DNA from: Victivallis vadensis
GTDB taxonomy: Bacteria > Verrucomicrobiota > Lentisphaeria > Victivallales > GWF2-50-93
DNA length: 10,575 bases
Reading direction: 5' to 3'
NCBI GenBank assembly: GCA_020718525.1
Contig: DYRX01000136.1
Span: forward strand, 1 to 10,575
Shown here: positions 1-7,270 of the stretch, piece by piece
Position numbering within the stretch: position 1 is the first letter of the stretch
How the letters are laid out: the number at the start of each line of letters is the position of its first letter
The notes under the pieces: model-generated
The model's database searches: none
Told to the model about the DNA's origin: nothing
What the model saw: the letters and a program-made list of their open reading frames with translations, nothing else
Position numbers and translations under genes: made by a program

Positions 1-85
1 AATGGAAACTTTTATACCGCTGAAATTGGAAAAAATCACGCAGCTGTTGACACGTCAAGCCCCCCTTGCCTTTGGAGTGCCGCTG

Positions 86-574
86 TCACAAATCAACAGG
101 ATATTCGTTGCGTCTGGAGTCTGAGGACAGGATTTTGCATTCGCCCCTCGAGTAGTCAACAAGAAACTCGAAAGTTTTGTCTCTGGTCAGGCATGCTATC
201 TTGAAAAGCTGTCTTCCGTCCTCTCCAGTTCCAGCTTTATGCACGGAGGAAATGCCAAAAGGTTCTTCTTTGAATATTGAGAGACTTGCCATTATTTTTT
301 CACGGTCAGGGGCAGGGAGATCGTCATCGGGAGCAATGACGCTGGATTTCAGGGATTTTGCGAACTCCTCGCTCAGTGTCGCGCAGATCTCAGGCGTGGG
401 CAGGTAGTGCATCACCACATCCTTCATGTTCTGTCTGTAAAACGAGACATACGCGTAGATCGAGGCGAAGAAGAGGAGACCTAGAAATGCGAAAATCGCA
501 ATTTTGAAATATTTTTCGGCGGATGAGGGTGTCTTTGTTGCTTCCTTCTTTGACCAAGTCCAAAGATAAGGCAA
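86..574 (-). CDS. Single-pass membrane protein of unknown function, probably 5'-truncated
   Basis: I do not recognise a named family. The product is 162 residues with one hydrophobic segment (about residues 25-46, rich in Phe, Leu and Ala) after a short basic N-terminus, then a soluble domain of about 115 residues, most likely outside the cytoplasm. The only usable start is a TTG with no purine-rich site upstream (the preceding bases read CAATCTCCT), and an in-frame TGA lies seven codons further up. The first 15 or so codons are the antisense of pseudopilin sequence on the other strand, so the original 5' end has probably been lost. The C-terminal part (FGISSV, residues 106-111, and the following strands) resembles that of the plus-strand protein at 1335-1973 (FKISYV), which suggests distant paralogy. 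The soluble domain could be a small alpha+beta fold of the NTF2 kind; that is a guess. Confidence 0.6.
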   Translation of the reverse strand: MPYLWTWSKKEATKTPSSAEKYFKIAIFAFLGLLFFASIYAYVSFYRQNMKDVVMHYLPTPEICATLSEEFAKSLKSSVIAPDDDLPAPDREKIMASLSIFKEEPFGISSVHKAGTGEDGRQLFKIACLTRDKTFEFLVDYSRGECKILSSDSRRNEYPVDL

Positions 575-1275
575 AGGAGATTGCCTGCGCCAGTCTCATG
601 AGACAATACGGCTTGGCAACCCAATACTATGTGAACGACTGGAAATTCTATCCTGACGCACAGAACTATCTCCAGAAGGCTAGTGCTTTTCTGAATTATT
701 TCGACAAGACCAAGGAAGTCTGGCCGGAAAATATTGTCAGGTGTCCCGGAGATGACAAGACGCTTGAGCTCGGAAGGCTCGCCGAATGCGCTCAGGGAAC
801 AGTCAACGTCAGGGTGAGCATCGGGGTAAATGGCAACAATTGTTCCGATTCCAGGAGTATGCGAAGCACAGGTCCTACACCTTACTGGATAAAGCCCGAG
901 GATTTGAAGATGGCACAGCCAACAGACGTTGCCTTTTGGATGGATTTCCAGTATCAGGGACTGGATTATCCTACCCAGGGCGAGACATATCCCTTGACCT
1001 CTCCAGTTATGGTCAAAGCGTCGGCAAGCAGTCTGAACAGATACGCCTTTCGTCACAATAACGCGATGAATTCGTCATTTCTAGACAATCATGTTGGGAG
1101 AATAAGGCTCAAGAAAAATACGATCAACTACGGACATGACTTTGCGCCTGGACTGTCTTGGACGAAAAATCCCAGCCATGTGCTTCTTCCGTTTGGCGCA
1201 AGACCAGCCAATGCAAGCATCAAATTTTTGCCGCTTGGCTACTTTCCTGACTCAGTAGATGTCTCGTTCAGGTAG
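523..1275 (+). CDS. Type II secretion-type pseudopilin (H-X9-DG class), N-terminally truncated; likely pseudogene
   Basis: The protein matches the body of the prepilin-like proteins abundant in Lentisphaerota and Planctomycetota. Residues 3-24 (SLLLPSLTKSKDKAKEIAC and on) correspond to the end of the N-terminal helix, where intact members read roughly ILASMLLPAL followed by a K/R/A-rich stretch. A CPGDD segment (74-78) fits the conserved CP.D region, and near the C-terminus is H178-X9-D188, the H-X9-DG signature with Asn in place of Gly. Missing is everything before it: the prepilin peptidase site (G|FTLIE) and the hydrophobic helix. An in-frame TGA at 505-507 closes the frame upstream, and the other two frames do not encode the missing part. 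The ATG at 523 has only a weak GGCGG upstream. The product could not be processed or assembled as a pilin, so this is probably a decaying gene unless the short form has another role. Confidence 0.72.
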   Translation: MRVSLLLPSLTKSKDKAKEIACASLMRQYGLATQYYVNDWKFYPDAQNYLQKASAFLNYFDKTKEVWPENIVRCPGDDKTLELGRLAECAQGTVNVRVSIGVNGNNCSDSRSMRSTGPTPYWIKPEDLKMAQPTDVAFWMDFQYQGLDYPTQGETYPLTSPVMVKASASSLNRYAFRHNNAMNSSFLDNHVGRIRLKKNTINYGHDFAPGLSWTKNPSHVLLPFGARPANASIKFLPLGYFPDSVDVSFR

Positions 1276-1334
1276 TTGTATCTGAAAAAGGAAGCTGATT
1301 TTGTGAAAACAATGGAATAAGCTTGGAGAATGAA

Positions 1335-1973
1335 ATGTCTTTTCAAATACACAGGGACTTGAGGGAGAGGATAGAGGAGACGAAAAGGAGGAAGCGTCTT
1401 CTTGAGGAGGAGAAGGCGGAGAAGGCAAAGCGTGGCTTGTTCGAGAAGATTTCCGAAGTTAAGGAGGGCAAAGCTTTCCAGGAAAAGAGAAGGGCATCTG
1501 CACGGAAGCTGGTGAGCTTTGCATATTGGGCGGCGGCTGTCTCTGTCCTTGGCGCTGTTTTTGTCGTTTCGTTTCTTGCGCTTGGACGCTTCTATCTGAA
1601 CCGTGGAAAATACATATGCCCCGAATCCGACAATCAGAACGATAGCGGACTGATAGAGACTGCATCTCAGGATTATAGGACCGTTGAAAATTTTGTAGCT
1701 TCAATTTTTCGCGAATATCGCAGAGCCAGGGAGTCAAAAGCTGGAAAAATGCCTGAAATCAAGCTTCCTGCTAATCCGGAATCCAGAAAGGAGCTGATTA
1801 AAACACTGGATTTTCTAAAGGACAAGGCATTTAAAATATCTTATGTCCAATCAGACCGGAAGGCAGGATGCTACTATGTCATGTGCGAGTTCAATGAATC
1901 CGGGGCATACTATTTCACAGTCAAAAAGGACGGAGACTCTCTCTGTCTTCTAGCAGTTGAATTTTACTCATAG
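1335..1973 (+). CDS. Single-pass membrane protein with charged N-terminal helix, unknown function
   Basis: Function not recognised. I place the start at ATG 1335 because GGAG (1325-1328) sits six bases before it; a TTG four codons earlier (1323) has no ribosome site. The 212-residue product has a very charged, Glu/Lys/Arg-rich helical N-terminus (about residues 1-55, probably cytoplasmic and possibly coiled coil), one membrane segment (about 60-84) and an exported domain of about 125 residues ending in alternating strands (FKISYV, YYVMCEF, AYYFTVKKDGD). The C-terminal third resembles that of the minus-strand protein at 86-574. It begins 59 bases after the truncated pseudopilin and ends 32 bases before the ABC ATPase, so it probably belongs to the same transcription unit. 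A helper of the ABC/FtsX system downstream is possible, but this rests on position only. Confidence 0.65.
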   Translation: MSFQIHRDLRERIEETKRRKRLLEEEKAEKAKRGLFEKISEVKEGKAFQEKRRASARKLVSFAYWAAAVSVLGAVFVVSFLALGRFYLNRGKYICPESDNQNDSGLIETASQDYRTVENFVASIFREYRRARESKAGKMPEIKLPANPESRKELIKTLDFLKDKAFKISYVQSDRKAGCYYVMCEFNESGAYYFTVKKDGDSLCLLAVEFYS

Positions 1974-2005
1974 CAATAATTCATCCATCAATGGAAGAGG
2001 TGAAG

Positions 2006-2782
2006 ATGCTTAGGAAGGAACTTGTTGTCAGGGCTCATCAGCTTGTAAAGAGATTCCGTCAGGGCAGTTCATCGGTCGAGGCGCTGGGCGGGGTTTCTTT
2101 CGAGGTCGCAAAAGGCGATTTTGTCGCCGTGATGGGGGCTAGCGGTTCTGGAAAGAGCACGCTTCTCCATCTGCTTTCCGGACTGACGCGCCCAGATTCA
2201 GGGCAGATTTTTGTTGACGGAGAAGATATAACAAGGCTCGGGGACAGGAAGCTGACTTTTTTCCGTCGCAGAAGTGTCGGTCTGGTCTTTCAGTCATTCA
2301 ACCTCATTCCCACTCTTACTGCAGAGGAGAATATCCTTTTGCCGGCGTTGTCCGACGGACATGGCGGTGCGGCGCTTTCAGCCTCGCTGAAGGAATTGGC
2401 GGTGCGGCTCGGGCTCGAGCAGAGGCTAAGCCATAGACCCGATTCGATGAGCGGAGGCGAACAGCAGAGAGTCGCAATAGCCAGGGCGCTCATCAACAAG
2501 CCATCTATCATTCTTGCCGACGAGCCGACAGGCAGTCTGGATTCGGTGAACGGACAGAATCTTTGCCGGCTTCTGAGAGAGCTTTCCGACAAGGATGGCA
2601 GGACGATTATTTTAGTCACGCACGAGCCTTCCGTCGCGATATGGGCGAGAAACATAATGGTGCTCAAAGACGCCTTGCTCATTGACAGTTTCAGCACTTC
2701 CGCCTTCAAGGACGCCCACTCTTTGGCGGCGCACTATCAGACGATTGTGGAGAAGGGCGCTCCGCCTTCGGGGGGAATCTGA
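2006..2782 (+). CDS. ABC transporter ATP-binding protein, LolD/MacB/YbbA type
   Basis: This is the nucleotide-binding subunit of a type VII (FtsX-partner) ABC system; it hydrolyses ATP on the cytoplasmic face to drive the adjacent permease. Counting from the chosen start, Walker A is GASGSGKS (about 44-51), the Q-loop Gln is near 96 (VFQSFNLIP), the signature is MSGGEQQRVAIARAL (about 148-162), Walker B with catalytic Glu is IILADEPTGSLD (about 168-179), and the switch His is in VTHEP (about 206). QSFNLIPTLT and DEPTGSLD are typical of the LolD/MacB/YbbA branch. Length (258 residues) is slightly above the usual 220-240 because of a C-terminal tail. I prefer ATG 2006, preceded by GGAAGAGGTGAAG, over ATG 1991, which lacks a ribosome site. 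The stop overlaps the permease start (TGATG), a sign of translational coupling. Confidence 0.95.
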   Translation: MLRKELVVRAHQLVKRFRQGSSSVEALGGVSFEVAKGDFVAVMGASGSGKSTLLHLLSGLTRPDSGQIFVDGEDITRLGDRKLTFFRRRSVGLVFQSFNLIPTLTAEENILLPALSDGHGGAALSASLKELAVRLGLEQRLSHRPDSMSGGEQQRVAIARALINKPSIILADEPTGSLDSVNGQNLCRLLRELSDKDGRTIILVTHEPSVAIWARNIMVLKDALLIDSFSTSAFKDAHSLAAHYQTIVEKGAPPSGGI

Positions 2783-5700
2783 TGAAAATAGAATTGAAGC
2801 TGATCGTTGCGGACATAGTGCGGCATCCGGCGAGGCTGATTCTGAGCTCGCTTGGAATGATTGCCGCCACATGTCTCGTTGTCTGGGTCGTCAGCGGATA
2901 CGACGCCCTTGTCGCTCAGTTTTCGGATTCCGCCCGCAAGACGCTCGGACGCTACGACATGCTCCTGGTTTCGGGCTCGGACAATCTGCCGGAGCTTTCC
3001 GAGGTGGTCCTGGATCTGCTCAGAGAAGATCCGGCAATTGCAGAAATCGAGGCAGTCGTTCAGGTTCCAGTAAAAATTACACGCGCAGACTGGCAAGTTT
3101 TCAGTCCTTTTGGAACGCCAGCTCCAGCCATGCGCAGAGCTCCCGGCGATGCATTAAAAAACACGGACAATGCCGCAGAGATGCCAAAGAGGCGCAGAGC
3201 AGATACAGGACTTTCTAGCGGAGAGGCTCCTTCTCAGAACAGGCGCGAAAACGGTGCTCCCAAGGGAATACGTGCTCAAGAGAGACCGCCTGGCGGACAG
3301 CCTGAGATTGGCGTGGAAAAAGCTGGCGGCTCTGACACTGCATCTGCTCCGCAGGGGGCGCCTCCGAGGCGTCCTAGAATGCCATTTGGAGTATCCGTGC
3401 TCGTTGGCACAAGCGCAGTAGAAGCCCCCTTCGACTTGGAGTCAGGTGCCTGGCTTTCAATCCCCTCTGGAACTGGCAAGAAGAACGAGACCGTTCTAAG
3501 TTCCGCCATGGCAGAACAGCTCAGGATTTCAGTCGGAGATGAAATTGTCGTAGCCCTTGGAGCAAAGAAACTTACGCTTAATGTCGCCGGGATTCTTGCT
3601 CAGTCGCCAATGACGCCTGAAATGAGTCCCGGAAAAATGCCTTCTCCAAAATCTCTGCCGAGAGGTCCGTCGAGGCTGAGCGCCTATGTATCCATGAAAA
3701 CTGCTGAAGAAATCCTTGGGGGGGCACAGAAGCCAAGCTTCGCATATCTCCGTCTCGAGGACGAGGCGGACTCCCAGGCATTCGTGTCCAAATGGAGAAG
3801 ACATTTTTCCGAAAATGCGATTGCCGACGAGATTCTCGACACGGAAGGACTCGAAGACAAGCTTGAAGAGGGCAGGAACGCATCGAGCGCCAAGATGCAG
3901 TCCTATTCTGCAACAGGCATGTCACTGATGGCATCCATATTCATAATTCTCACAACGCTTAGCATGGGCGTGAGCGAGAGAAGCAGGCAGTTTGCGATGC
4001 TCCGGGCTGTCGCCCTGACTAGAATGCAGATCGCCGGTATGATCGCTTTCGAAAGCCTGCTCTTTGGACTGATCGGATGGATTGGCGGGCTGGGAGCCGG
4101 ATGGGTGCTACTGAAGTTCGCGGTTGCGGCAAAGGCGGATCTATTTCAAAATGGGGCACATCTCGGGAGCACATGCATAATGCTGACAGGCGCGAGCGCC
4201 TTTGGCGGCGCAGTCGCCGCCTCCGCCATACCTGCCTGGAAGGCGACAAGAATATCGCCGCTAGAAGCCTTCGCGCCAATCGCCCGCATCAGACCGTTCA
4301 GGACACCATTGTTTTCGCTGATTGCGGCGCTCGTCCTCATCTCCGTCAATCCACTGCTCATATTCGTCTTTGACGTTCCTGATCAGATGCGCTATCTGGT
4401 ACATGCCGGCATCGGCTACTCATGCATGGGGCTCGGATTTATCCTTCTGATTCCGATGGCGATGCTCGTCGTGGAAAAATTTTTAGGCCCACTGATTGCA
4501 AGTCTGCTATTCTTTGACAAAAAGCTCCTGAAGTCCCAGCTTACAGGAAACATGTGGAGGACGCTAGGAACGACCGTCTCCCTTTCCATCGGCCTTTCCC
4601 TTTTCTTCTCGACCATGACTTGGGGCTACACCATGCTTCAGCCTTTCGTTCCTGGCGACTGGGTTCCCGACATGCTTGTCTCATTTCAGAGGGGCGGCAT
4701 CCCGGACTCGGAATTCGACCAGATAAAAAAGCTGAAAGGCGTCAAAGCCGGGGAATGCATCCCCCTGGCGGTCGAGCAGGTCTTCTTCTCCGACGACATT
4801 ACTGCTAGCGAAGAACGCAGTTCTGTCACCAGGCAGGACAACGTGATAATGATTGGGCTCGATCCGGAAAAGGCCTTCGGCGGGAATAATCCTGTTTTAA
4901 GGCCGAACTTCAAAGGGGTGTCGAGGGAGGAATGCATCAGGATGCTCGGAGAGGGGCGCTACTGCATTGTCCCGGATCATTTTCTGCCGGCCACCGGTCT
5001 GAAAATCGGAGATTCCTTCAAGGTGCTCCCCCCTGACTCCCAAAGTCCTGTCGAGTACAAGATAGCCGGAACTGTCTCATTGCCTGGTTGGCACTGGATG
5101 ACTAAATTTTCCGGCCTGAGACGCCGCAGTGGCAGATCGGCTGCAATGGTCTTCACCAAGTTTGAGAATGTCCGCAACGATTTCAAGATCAACAAGACCA
5201 ATTTCATCTGGTCGAACCTTGAGAAGGATGCCGACACGAATGAAATAGGAATCGCCATACAGAAAATTGCCGAAGAGCATGCAGGCGAAAAGGCTCCAGT
5301 AAATGCTCAGGGAACCTGGGCGTTTGGTGCAAGCAATTTCGGCGATTCACTGCGTCTCTCGACAAGGGAAGATGTGAGAGACAGAATCGCGATGAGGGCA
5401 GATTCCATGATCTGGGGAATGTGCCAAATTCCGCTGATAACACTGCTCATATCTTCGCTTGCCGTAGTAAATACAGTCACAGCGTCGGTGCGCGCAAGAC
5501 GCTGGGAAATGGGCATTCTCCGCTCAATCGGCATGACCCGCTTCGGGCTGATTCGCCTGATTGTCGCCGAATCACTTTTAATCGGAATACTCGCATGCCT
5601 CATCAGCGCCGCCTTCGGTGTGACTGCAGGCTATTTTGGCACTGCAATTTCACAGTACATGAGCTTCTTCGGAGGACTAGAGACCAGATTTTTTGTTCCT

Positions 5701-5829
5701 TGGGCAAAGATCACGCTCGGAAGCTCCTTCACACTCGGACTCTGTCTCCTTGCCGCATTGTGGCCTGCCGCGTTAAGCGGCATGCAGGAGCCGTTGAAAC
5801 TGCTTAGCGATGGAAGAACAAGCATTTAG
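2782..5829 (+). CDS. FtsX-family ABC transporter permease, 10-TM, two FtsX domains
   Basis: Membrane subunit paired with the ATPase whose stop it overlaps; GGGGG at 2771-2775 provides the ribosome site. Predicted layout by hydrophobicity: TM1 at about 18-38, a long exported domain (40-375), TM2-4 (376-398, 418-445, 465-485) forming the first FtsX domain with the typical segment VSERSRQFAMLRAVALTR, TM5-7 (508-530, 540-562, 595-618), a second exported domain (620-875), and TM8-10 (878-900, 920-950, 975-997) forming the second FtsX domain with RARRWEMGILRSIGMTR. Two FtsX domains and ten segments match the YbbP-like layout rather than four-segment MacB or LolC/E. Such systems usually do mechanical work in the periplasm or export lipids, lipoproteins or peptides; the substrate here is unknown. 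Unusual: residues about 110-200 are a low-complexity Pro/Arg/Gly/Ala-rich stretch inside the first exported domain, with a second Pro-rich patch at about 275-297. Confidence 0.93.
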   Translation: MKIELKLIVADIVRHPARLILSSLGMIAATCLVVWVVSGYDALVAQFSDSARKTLGRYDMLLVSGSDNLPELSEVVLDLLREDPAIAEIEAVVQVPVKITRADWQVFSPFGTPAPAMRRAPGDALKNTDNAAEMPKRRRADTGLSSGEAPSQNRRENGAPKGIRAQERPPGGQPEIGVEKAGGSDTASAPQGAPPRRPRMPFGVSVLVGTSAVEAPFDLESGAWLSIPSGTGKKNETVLSSAMAEQLRISVGDEIVVALGAKKLTLNVAGILAQSPMTPEMSPGKMPSPKSLPRGPSRLSAYVSMKTAEEILGGAQKPSFAYLRLEDEADSQAFVSKWRRHFSENAIADEILDTEGLEDKLEEGRNASSAKMQSYSATGMSLMASIFIILTTLSMGVSERSRQFAMLRAVALTRMQIAGMIAFESLLFGLIGWIGGLGAGWVLLKFAVAAKADLFQNGAHLGSTCIMLTGASAFGGAVAASAIPAWKATRISPLEAFAPIARIRPFRTPLFSLIAALVLISVNPLLIFVFDVPDQMRYLVHAGIGYSCMGLGFILLIPMAMLVVEKFLGPLIASLLFFDKKLLKSQLTGNMWRTLGTTVSLSIGLSLFFSTMTWGYTMLQPFVPGDWVPDMLVSFQRGGIPDSEFDQIKKLKGVKAGECIPLAVEQVFFSDDITASEERSSVTRQDNVIMIGLDPEKAFGGNNPVLRPNFKGVSREECIRMLGEGRYCIVPDHFLPATGLKIGDSFKVLPPDSQSPVEYKIAGTVSLPGWHWMTKFSGLRRRSGRSAAMVFTKFENVRNDFKINKTNFIWSNLEKDADTNEIGIAIQKIAEEHAGEKAPVNAQGTWAFGASNFGDSLRLSTREDVRDRIAMRADSMIWGMCQIPLITLLISSLAVVNTVTASVRARRWEMGILRSIGMTRFGLIRLIVAESLLIGILACLISAAFGVTAGYFGTAISQYMSFFGGLETRFFVPWAKITLGSSFTLGLCLLAALWPAALSGMQEPLKLLSDGRTSI

Positions 5830-5855
5830 TCAACCAATAGAAAGGAAGAGCTGAA

Positions 5856-7118
5856 ATGAAACTGAATTTGTCAATGAGAGAATGCGCCGCGATTCTCGCC
5901 GCCGCAACAATGGGATTTCAACTGACCGCTCAGGATCTAGAGAAGATTGTCCCGCAGGCCTCTGCTCCGCAGGAGAAAGCTGAAAGCTCCGCAAAAGGGC
6001 AGGACAAAACCCCTGTTGAGGCGATTCAAAAAGGCGTGAATTTTCTAACGGACATGCAAAAGCCCGACGGGTCATGGTGCAACCATCCTGGAATAACAGG
6101 ATTGGCCTGCATCGCGCTCCATTCGAGCGGAAAGACTCAGCATCCGGCGATTGTCGCCGAAGCCGTGCAGAAAGGAAGAAAATACATTCTCTCCATGGCA
6201 AAAAAGGACGGATCAATTTGGCTGGGACCAGAGGGCGGTGCCAGAGATTATCCAGTCTATACGACTTCGATCTGTCTTTCCTCCCTTGCAATCATGGGCA
6301 ATCCGGCCGACGAGGAAATCATGCGAGGCGCAAGAAAATATCTCCAGTCATGCCAGCTCACAAAGGAAAATCCGAACAACCCGACTCCCGAGGACAGCGA
6401 TGTCTTCGGAGGATTCAGCTACGGAAACAGCGGACCTGTCCACGCGGACCTATCGAACACTCAATGGGCTCTCGAAGCACTTCACCTGACGGAATATCTC
6501 GACAGGGAGCCAAAGTCCAGGAATCCTGAGGATGCGAAAAAGGCGGATCTCGCCTGGAGCAATGCCCTTAAATTCGTCAGCCGGCTTCAGAATTTGCCAG
6601 AATCAAACGACCAGACCTGGGTAGTGAAGGATCCAAAAGATCCGCAGCGCGGTGGATTCGTATATGTTTCACCTGACAAGATGCGCAGAGGTCCTGGTGG
6701 AAAGGACAATACGGAAAAAAGCCTCAGAACATATGGAAGCATGACCTACGCCGGACTGAAAAGCATGATATACGCGAAACTCAGCAAGGATGATCCCCGG
6801 GTGAAGGCCGCCGTCGAATGGGCGGAGAAAAACTACACACTCGATGAAAATCCAGGCATCGGAGAGGAAGGACTCTACTACTATCTGCAAACTTTTGCCA
6901 AGGCAAATGCAGTAATGGGCAAGGATATGATCATGACTCCGGACGGAGCTTCGCACGACTGGAGACAGGATCTCGTGAAAAAACTCGTCTCCTTGCAAAA
7001 GCCGGACGGCTCCTGGTCAAATCAGGTAGGGAAGTGGATGGAGTCGGTTCCCGAACTTGTGACGTCATATTCGTTGATTGCGCTCGAGTGCGCCACAAAA
7101 ACCGCCGCTCCCTACTGA
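5856..7118 (+). CDS. Secreted QW-repeat (prenyltransferase/squalene-oxidase repeat) alpha-toroid protein
   Basis: A 420-residue exported protein with an alpha/alpha-toroid built from terpene-cyclase-like repeats. The N-terminus (to about residue 26) resembles a signal peptide, with a small-residue core (AAILAAATMG) and a possible cleavage after TA or TAQ; a charged linker (27-55) follows. QW-type motifs QKPDGSW occur at 68-74 and again at 381-387, the first and last turns, as expected for a barrel that closes on itself. Inner-helix segments include YTTSICLSSLAIMG (135-148), SNTQWALEAL (200-209), YGSMTYAGLKSM (293-304) and TSYSLIALE (403-411). The cyclase acid motif (DXDD) is absent: the matching place reads HADLSNTQ, so terpene cyclisation is unlikely and binding or scaffolding more likely. 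Many such proteins occur in Planctomycetota and relatives without known function. Start ATG 5856 has AAGGAAG upstream; the 26-base gap to the permease suggests one operon. Confidence 0.88.
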   Translation: MKLNLSMRECAAILAAATMGFQLTAQDLEKIVPQASAPQEKAESSAKGQDKTPVEAIQKGVNFLTDMQKPDGSWCNHPGITGLACIALHSSGKTQHPAIVAEAVQKGRKYILSMAKKDGSIWLGPEGGARDYPVYTTSICLSSLAIMGNPADEEIMRGARKYLQSCQLTKENPNNPTPEDSDVFGGFSYGNSGPVHADLSNTQWALEALHLTEYLDREPKSRNPEDAKKADLAWSNALKFVSRLQNLPESNDQTWVVKDPKDPQRGGFVYVSPDKMRRGPGGKDNTEKSLRTYGSMTYAGLKSMIYAKLSKDDPRVKAAVEWAEKNYTLDENPGIGEEGLYYYLQTFAKANAVMGKDMIMTPDGASHDWRQDLVKKLVSLQKPDGSWSNQVGKWMESVPELVTSYSLIALECATKTAAPY

Positions 7119-7198
7119 TTTGCCGCAAATATTCCGGCGGAGCAGATCTTTATTGCAATTCCCGATGAGGTCGGCATCTTATCCGAAATTACCAGCCA

Positions 7199-7226
7199 TT
7201 GACAAAAATGAAACCCGTGCTATGTT
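7199..7226 (+). promoter_or_regulatory. Sigma70-type promoter for the restriction-modification pair
   Basis: A perfect -35 box TTGACA (7199-7204) is followed after 16 bases by TATGTT (7221-7226), four of six matches to TATAAT. Transcription would begin near 7233, leaving a leader of about 38 bases before ATG 7271, which carries GGGAG eight bases upstream. It lies between the end of the toroid gene and the endonuclease, so the island can be transcribed on its own. Not tested by any score. Confidence 0.6.
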
Positions 7227-7270
7227 CGTGCTGACTTTGTCAATATCTGCTTTTCATGGGAGTTCCTATA

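Noticed and set aside
30..58. Small palindrome TTGAC-AC-GTCAA downstream of the minus-strand gene with an A-run (T-run on minus)
   Set aside because: The stem is only five pairs and is 11 bases from the T-run, too weak and too distant for an intrinsic terminator.
481..1056. Long minus-strand open frame (191 codons) across the pseudopilin
   Set aside because: It is antisense to a recognisable pseudopilin, has no family-like pattern and spans the 5' end of the real minus-strand gene in another frame.
2290..2709. Minus-strand open frame opposite the ABC ATPase
   Set aside because: The plus strand encodes unmistakable Walker A, signature and Walker B motifs; the antisense frame is a composition shadow.
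2682..3218. Plus-strand open frame of 178 codons over the ATPase-permease boundary
   Set aside because: Arg/Ser-rich out-of-frame translation overlapping two well-supported genes.
7103..7140. Possible terminator after the toroid gene (CCGCCG paired with CGGCGG)
   Set aside because: The loop is long (26 bases), the left arm is inside the coding end, and no T-tract follows.
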